DNA of 64,000 nt from Acarospora socialis (Eukaryota; Ascomycota; Lecanoromycetes; Acarosporales; Acarosporaceae), in the NCBI GenBank assembly GCA_025617375.2, contig JAMYGW020000012.1:1178001-1242000 (forward strand), read 5' to 3'. Below the pieces are notes generated by a model that searched no databases, was not told where the DNA came from, and saw only the letters and a list, made by a program, of their open reading frames with translations. Positions within the stretch are counted from its first letter, which is position 1. Every line of letters starts with the position of its first letter. The translations under genes were made by a program, and so were the position numbers. This document shows, in pieces, positions 58,643 to 64,000 of the stretch.

Positions 58643-59553
58643 GTTGTCGTAAAGATAGAAAAGTCCACGACAATCGAACGCTTTGAATGATGGTAGAAGA
58701 CTTGCTTCCCCTACACAGCAAAACGGGGCGAGGGACGAAATAAGAGACAGCTTTCACTGCCCCTTCCTTTGCATGATCAAAAAATATCAATAGCTTCGTG
58801 AAACATCAATGTTTGTCACCCTTGCAGATGTTTTCCTGCCCTCGCGTCGTGGCGCTTCCATAGCCACGGTGCTGCCTAGTGAACGTCAGGCACAATCATG
58901 CATATCCAACGCTTTTTTCTGGGGCCAGAGTATATGTAAGAAAGATGCTTGCATAACCCCCTATGAGTGCGATCGAGGTATTAGACGAACGCGGCTCATC
59001 ACCACGAAGACTTTGGTCAAATACAAAGCCTTGTCATTCATAAAAGACTCCATATGACACAGATGATTTGTCGCAAGGATGACAACCAGTCGACGTTCTT
59101 TGCTGTGCTGGAGTGCGCCAAGGGCCAAACTATCGGGTCTTATGGCCCCATAACATGTAACAAGGTGGAAAGTAAGGGGCCATCTTTTCGAATAGATGAG
59201 TGTCCCCAAATAAACGCCCTTACATGTGAGACTGAAATGGATGCCGGTCGGAGGACTCGTCAAAAGCGCCAGTCGGGAGATGGTTGACAATAATAGACCC
59301 CGGGCGAGCTGGACCGGGACGTTAAGCGTAACCGGCGCTTATACTAGCTCAGCCCTGATGCAACGGTTGAACCATACCTTACCTATGTATAGAGAACCGT
59401 CATGAATTCTACTGCCTGCCCTAATAAAGGATCGCGTTGGACATCATATAATACTTGAAATGCGACCCAGTCATAAGCTTAACCTAAGTTTAAGCGTCGG
59501 TCTATCTATATGTCTCTAGAGTTCTAGGTTAATGCTAGGCTTTCTACCTATCT
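58643..59553. other. Gene-poor intergenic region
   Basis: No supported gene. Confidence 0.4.
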
Positions 59554-59640
59554 GAAGCCCTCCATTGCGTCAGGAAACGAACAAGAGATCAATACGATAC
59601 TGAACATCTGTACGTACTACCTGGGAGGGCTTCCGATCAG
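59554..59640. repeat. Dispersed-repeat relic with an internal inverted repeat
   Basis: gaagccctccattgc at 59554 and gggagggcttccg about 70 bp further right form a short inverted repeat. The left half is shared with 7950 and 32804. Confidence 0.5.
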
Positions 59641-60687
59641 TATGCTAGCCAAATGTGGAAGTCCTGAAACACCTAGAAGGATAGTGTCGGGAACCTCGAC
59701 GATATAGAACATAAGTCAATGCCAATTTCCTAACACAGAAGGGCTCCGACGCCTCGTGAAAAAGACTAGGAGAAGTGTCGAGAGCAGTGAAAGGTATTCG
59801 GGCAACAAATAGATGTTGGGAAGGGAGTCCTCATTGAAGAAAGGGGTTGGTGTTGGGTCTTGGAAAGGAGGAAGGAAGTCGAGGGTGTGGAGGGAAGTGA
59901 TCATACGGCTGGCGCTGTGATTGCCTCTATAGTTGGAAGGTGAATAGGAGAAGGCAGATAGAGGACAAGAGTGCTTGACTCGAGGTTTACGGCTGTGTTT
60001 TATTCGTTCGATGCGGTAAAGTGGAGTTGGCATGTCTGTATCACAGCTGAGATTATGGTGAAGGTGTCGAGCTTTTCCGTGGTAATGGATGGGATTGAGG
60101 TTGGTCTTGCTTGAGGGATCGGTAATTCACATAAAGAAGAGAAGAAAGAGCATGGACGAAGGAAACTACGGTAGGTAGGTGCAGTTTGAGTAGCATCGCT
60201 GCGGCCTAGGGTGTTGCTCCTTCCATGTGATTTTCGCGACATTTAACAGAATGAAGGGACGATTTTGATGGCTACTTACGGCCAACGTACTCGTCGAAGG
60301 GAACGGCGTAGTAGGTTCAAGGTTCTGATCGTAGTTCCCGTCGAAGGAGAGTCTTGGGCGAGGACAACGGACTACATGAGCTCTTGCGTGAAAGTGATTC
60401 TTTCCCTCATCTGTTTAGATGGTACGTAAGGCTCTGTAGAAAGAGATGAGTGCCTTCTGCACCATGTACCGGCAGAATAAACGCGTAGGGAAAGGCACAC
60501 AGTAGACGAGGTCTTTGCCCGCCGATGGAAAGCGGGTAAGTGCAGCGTAACACCTGTGGCAGAAGTCAGCATACAACCAACACTTATGAAGAAAGAAGAC
60601 CGGCATACTGAAAAGGATAATTCAGGACTTGAAAGCGGCAAAAGCTCAAGTCAACCGTCCTATTTTCTTTAGACGAATGACCCTACG
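59641..60687. other. Gene-poor region with weak small ORFs
   Basis: Minus-strand ORFs at 59716-60033, 60000-60242 and 60372-60641 show no domain and no convincing join. The piece reading LHTLDFLPPFQDPTPTPFFN at 59716-60033 is the most protein-like. None is called as a gene. Confidence 0.35.
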
Positions 60688-60707
60688 AAAACCCCTCGAG
60701 GGGTTTT
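60688..60707. repeat. Perfect 20-bp palindrome
   Basis: AAAACCCCTCGAGGGGTTTT, exact two-fold symmetry centred on an XhoI-type site. Confidence 0.9.
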
Positions 60708-60773
60708 GCTCCGGTCCAGGTCCGTGTGTTGAGTCGAAATCGGCGAAGGTCGAAGTCGGAGTCGAACGCGCGG

Positions 60774-60837
60774 CCCTTTCCCTGTAGCAGGTATGCCTGG
60801 CCCCGGATAAACCAGCTGCTACAGGGTGGGTGAAAGG
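60774..60837. repeat. Hairpin-forming inverted repeat
   Basis: ccctgtagcag (60780-60790) pairs exactly with ctgctacaggg (60816-60826). The stem can extend outward with cctttc (60774-60779) and gaaagg (60832-60837), and inward with cctgg and ccag. No RNA family recognised. Confidence 0.8.
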
Positions 60838-61142
60838 AAATGCTTCTTTTTAATATATAACCCCCAAACAGCACCGTAGTACTGGGATGTAAGTACACCA
60901 ACTAACAGTCAATCCTATCACTCCTACCACCATTATTCCTCGATAATACCATCCTGTCGAGGTTCGTCCGAGTGACATAGCGCATGACACAACGGCAGAG
61001 GCGGGATAGCAACAATCCAGACTCCACACTATTCGACTCAACATTATCTCCGTGAATCAAGATATATGTCTATGGAGCTGCCCGGCGTCAACATCAAAAC
61101 ATACGCAGGAATATTGGCATGACTTACTGACATGTACAGCTT
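60838..61142. other. 3' flank of the SDR gene
   Basis: No gene recognised. Confidence 0.4.
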
Positions 61143-62249
61143 TTAGGAACTCCACCAGCTCCTAACAGCATACCACCCCGCCCCAACTATATCGCTAGCC
61201 CATCCACTCCATCCCCGAAGCTCCGTTGCAGCGTTCAGCAAGCCAACCATCTTTCGCTGAAAGACTTCGCTATCCTCAAAGTCGTCGGCATATATCTCCC
61301 AGATCGCCTTGTCGACACCTCCTCCATTATTCTTCTCCAAAAGACTCCACTCGCCGTCGTCTTTCTGCGCGACTCTCAACTTTGGCCCGACAACAAGAGC
61401 CCGACCAACGATACGCGAATCAGCTGCGAAGCGTGTACCAGCATCTACAACATCCTCGACCTTGCCGAGGACCGCCCCGGCAAGGATGGCTCGCGCATCG
61501 GCGTCTAATAGAGGAGTGTCGATGAAGTATGGACACAGGATATTGACGCGTACACCATGAGCAAAGGATGAGGAACGAAGACAACGGAAGAGCCCAAGGA
61601 CACCGTGCTTTGCAACACCGTACAACGTCTGACCACTAATTGGACAAATGGAAGCCATGGAACCCAGGAGCAAGAGATGCCGGTCGCGGTACGTAACCAT
61701 CGGATTCGTCGATGAAGATGCTGGCACCGAGTTTGGATTGCGCGCAAGATAATACAAGGCCAGATGTGTCGTATACAAAACGCCTGTCAGGTTCACATCG
61801 ATCACCTTCAAGGATGGTGGCGCTGGTTCCGCAGCATCCAACTTCTCCGGCCGCTCGAAAGTCATCTCCGTGTCACCAATGCCGGCATTGGCGACCACCG
61901 TATCGATACCCCCATGAGTACTGAGTTGGGCTGCCTTTTTGAAGAAGTTGACCTGAGACTGCCAATCCGCCACATCACAATGGATGAAGTGAAGGTCCTG
62001 ATTCCCCGTTTCTTTCCGGATCTCCCGAACTAGCTGATCGCCTTTTGCAACGTTGATATCTCCAATAATCACATTTGCACCATTGGCCGCCCAATGCTTG
62101 AAGAACCCTGCACCAAATCCGCTCGCCCCTCCAGTGATGACTATCGTCTTGTTCTTGATCCAGGCGGCGTCATATGTGGCATCGGTGTCGATTGGTGGCG
62201 ATTGACCGATCTTTTCCCTCAAAGGATATCGCCTAGTTTCTCCCGCCAT
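61143..62249 (-). CDS. Short-chain dehydrogenase/reductase
   Basis: Intronless, 368 aa. Classical SDR motifs are all present: cofactor-binding TGGASGFG (39-46), GDINVAKG, CDVADW (91-96), NAG (121-123), the catalytic Ser in LLLLGSMAS (197), YGVAK with Tyr210 and Lys214, then VNILCPYFIDTPLL. The acidic residue in GDIN at the end of beta-2 favours NAD over NADP. The C-terminal ~90 residues (RRMVG-like helix, WSGWASDIVG) extend beyond the usual ~250-aa fold, as in 15-hydroxyprostaglandin-dehydrogenase-like fungal SDRs. Substrate unknown. No biosynthetic cluster around it. Confidence 0.88.
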   Translation of the reverse strand: MAGETRRYPLREKIGQSPPIDTDATYDAAWIKNKTIVITGGASGFGAGFFKHWAANGANVIIGDINVAKGDQLVREIRKETGNQDLHFIHCDVADWQSQVNFFKKAAQLSTHGGIDTVVANAGIGDTEMTFERPEKLDAAEPAPPSLKVIDVNLTGVLYTTHLALYYLARNPNSVPASSSTNPMVTYRDRHLLLLGSMASICPISGQTLYGVAKHGVLGLFRCLRSSSFAHGVRVNILCPYFIDTPLLDADARAILAGAVLGKVEDVVDAGTRFAADSRIVGRALVVGPKLRVAQKDDGEWSLLEKNNGGGVDKAIWEIYADDFEDSEVFQRKMVGLLNAATELRGWSGWASDIVGAGWYAVRSWWSS

Positions 62250-62835
62250 CAGCTACGTCGATCAGAGACCAAGAGACAGACGGCTCTGTGACCGTTCACA
62301 AGCCGTGAGAGAATGTTGCCGGAGAACGAGAACAGAGACTATCAGGGCTTGCAACACCACTTATGACACAGCCGCAATGCTTTCTCGAACAATATGAAGA
62401 TATTATAATGGAAAGACGGTCTATGCTAGCCTATACCTTATAAGGGCATGGTGAATATATATGAGCCGCACCACGCTACGTTCAGGAGAGCGTTTAACAC
62501 CACAATCGGCGTGATGCCGAGGTTCGCTTGATGCAGTCGAAAAGGCAGAAGCGCTTCATTACCATTGCTTCAGCACGACCTGGACTGCAGAGTGCAGACC
62601 GGATGTAGTCCATAGGTACCTGAGATATTAACTTAACATCAATGTCAAAGTCAGCGACTCTTAATGGAGGCTCCCCAGCACTTTTACGTACTTGGGGAGA
62701 ATTTGCAGTTATCCCGCGTATATTACTGAATCAAGCCTAGCCCGCTGATTGCGGCTCGGCCTGGCTCACCTTCATCTACGGATTCTGCGAAGTAGATACC
62801 TCGATTATAAAGTACAACTACACCGTCTAAGCAGT
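62250..62835. promoter_or_regulatory. Divergent region between the SDR and uS14m
   Basis: 586 bp; no specific element recognised. Confidence 0.4.
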
Positions 62836-63338
62836 ATGGCTCAATTCCGGGCCAAGAAGCTTGACTTGAGCTGCTACATCAATGTCCGAGTCCTTAGAGA
62901 CCACACCAAGCGGAAGGTCTTTGAGCAGAACGAGACAGAAAGGTATAGTCACTACGCCCACCACCATCAAGACTGCCCCAGACACGACGTTCGATGCTTC
63001 TCTACTACGATGATGTTGGAAGTTAACTCTTTCCAGGCAAGCACTTCGATATATCATCCGCAACACCACCCTGCCGCCACGAATGCGTGCTCAGGCGCAA
63101 CTGGAGCTGTCACAAATGCACGCATACACAAGACCTACGCAGATCCGAAATCGATGTATAGACGGTGGCAAAGGGAGGGGTGTGTTCAGAGACTTCCACA
63201 TGGCACGAGTGAGTCAATGTTTTCTCGTTCCTCCAGCGATGCGCCTGCATTTGCTGAAACCCAATATGAGTACAGTACTGCTTTCGAATGAACGCTCTGG
63301 CTGGAAATCTAACCGGAGTCAGGAAAGCCAGCTGGTGA
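62836..63338 (+). CDS. MRP2: Mitochondrial ribosomal protein uS14m (Mrp2)
   Basis: Three exons: 62836-62942, 63037-63208 and 63276-63338; 113 aa, all junctions in phase and GT-AG. Product: MAQFRAKKLDLSCYINVRVL, RDHTKRKVFEQNETERQ, ALRYIIRNTTLPPRMRAQAQ, MHAYTRPTQIRNRC, GGKGRGVFRDFHMARYCFRM, ending in LTGVRKASW. This is the uS14 fold with the terminal KASW typical of bacterial S14 and mitochondrial homologues. It belongs to the head of the mitochondrial small subunit. The length is normal for the family. The last 21 codons, including the stop, sit in a separate exon easily missed by ORF calling. Confidence 0.95.
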
Positions 63339-63805
63339 TGTATCGTTTGGAGTACACTCGGTGATCGCTCGATTGTTGGGTCGACTTTCCAGTTCTAAGC
63401 ATGGTTGACGGCGTTTTTACGGTGGCATTGCATCCCAGAAGATATGTAAATAGCGGCAACTCTGCATCAGTCTCGATGTCTTGAAATGGGGGTTGACCCT
63501 CCGTCCTTCTGCTGTGATCTCCTCGGTTGATCGCATGTGCCAGTTACTATGTTGGGCGATATCGGCTAGCCGCTTGAAGACTTGACGTTCGCCCCCATTC
63601 ACTCAACATCAAACCTCGAAGGTGATTCACAACTCTCGTTGGACGCTGGTCGATGTGTTCAACTCCATGAGACTTTTCTGACTCTTACATCTCTCATATG
63701 CTCTTTATTCAAGAGACAACACTGCCATAACTCGTGCTGCCTCTTTACGTATCTTTGCTCACACCCTTCAACATAACTTGCAACATACTTGTAGCAATTT
63801 TTGGA
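63339..63805. other. Intergenic region
   Basis: 467 bp between uS14m and the last gene; no gene recognised. Confidence 0.4.
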
Positions 63806-64000
63806 ATGTTTCGACGACTTAGCACTAGTTTGCCCAAAGATCCCGACTTTCCTCCATATCTCGAGGCTCTTGGGTGAGTTTCATTTCCCTCTCCTTCACA
63901 TCCGCTTCAGTCAAAGTATAACAGGCTGAGTTGATATTGATTCGCTCAAGGTACTATGTTACGGGAAATGATCAGATAAGGTCCATCGCGAATCCGGACC
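63806..64000 (+). CDS. Arb2-domain-like protein, N-terminus only (3' end off window)
   Basis: Exon 1 is 63806-63873 and exon 2 starts at 63951 and runs off the window. Visible product: MFRRLSTSLPKDPDFPPYLE, ALGYYVTGNDQIRSIANPD. This N-terminal motif (FRRLxxxLPKDPxFP...LGYF...DQIR.I.NP) is, from memory, that of fungal proteins with an Arb2 domain, named from the fission-yeast argonaute-binding protein Arb2 and related to histone-deacetylase-associated proteins. Only 39 residues are available, so the assignment rests on that motif. The donor is GTGAGT; the acceptor is a plain CTCAAG. Confidence 0.65.

Noticed and set aside
59716-60242. Two small minus-strand ORFs that might be exons of one gene
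   Set aside because: No in-phase GT-AG join, and no family resemblance.
60740-60775. Possible tRNA T-arm (gttcgactcc on the minus strand)
   Set aside because: The flanking bases do not form a T-stem and no acceptor, D or anticodon arm fits.

Overview
The window is nuclear DNA of a filamentous ascomycete (Pezizomycotina). Genes are dense, lie on both strands, and are cut by short introns (mostly 48-75 nt) with GT-AG ends and CTAAC/CTGAC-like branch sites. The families present (Erf2, Ipi3, ATP sulfurylase with a C-terminal APS-kinase-like domain, RGS-LOV photoreceptors, DUF6594, caspase-like C14 proteins, an Arb2-like protein) are typical of this group. RGS-LOV and DUF6594 would suit Dothideomycetes or Leotiomycetes, but the class is a guess. 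All exon boundaries below were read by eye from splice signals and frame continuity; several genes (ISD11, uS14m, DUF6594, a 71-aa gene) appear only after joining short exons.

Layout. 1-7 kb: an Ash1-like SET methyltransferase cut by the left edge, the palmitoyltransferase Erf2, a small one-helix membrane protein and an acidic conserved protein. 7.4-7.8 kb: a 432-bp foldback (MITE-like) element. 8.2-9 kb: the Fe-S assembly factor ISD11. 9.8-27.2 kb: an accessory-looking block bracketed by two RGS-LOV photoreceptor genes whose 5' ends face each other across about 13 kb. Between them lie a DUF6594 membrane protein, a 71-aa gene, a stand-alone caspase-like protein, decayed Ulp1-type protease copies with a 53-bp minisatellite, and a prenylcysteine-oxidase-like flavoprotein with no ATG before its signal peptide. 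28-32 kb: an SGNH/PC-esterase-like membrane protein and the ribosome-assembly factor Ipi3. 32.3-34.8 kb: a gene-poor stretch with repeat relics and one small zinc-finger-like ORF. 34.9-41.2 kb: MET3, MET16 and SER2. 42-58.6 kb: a KEN-box protein, an EGF-domain membrane protein, a polytopic membrane protein of unknown function, a mitochondrial-type membrane protein, the V-ATPase assembly factor Vma22 and a disordered protein. 58.6-61.1 kb: a gene-poor stretch with a perfect 20-bp palindrome and a larger hairpin. 61-64 kb: an SDR, mitochondrial ribosomal protein uS14m, and the start of an Arb2-like gene cut by the right edge.

How the genes work together. MET3 and MET16 catalyse the first and third steps of sulfate assimilation, and SER2 makes the serine that accepts the sulfide, so the three form a sulfur/cysteine neighbourhood. 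The two RGS-LOV proteins each join a G-alpha-regulating domain to a flavin blue-light sensor with the photoactive cysteine intact, followed by a PAS-like domain. They are the most interesting content: a paralogous light-sensing pair around a young-looking block with proteolysis-related genes. No tRNA, rRNA, CRISPR array or intact transposase was recognised.
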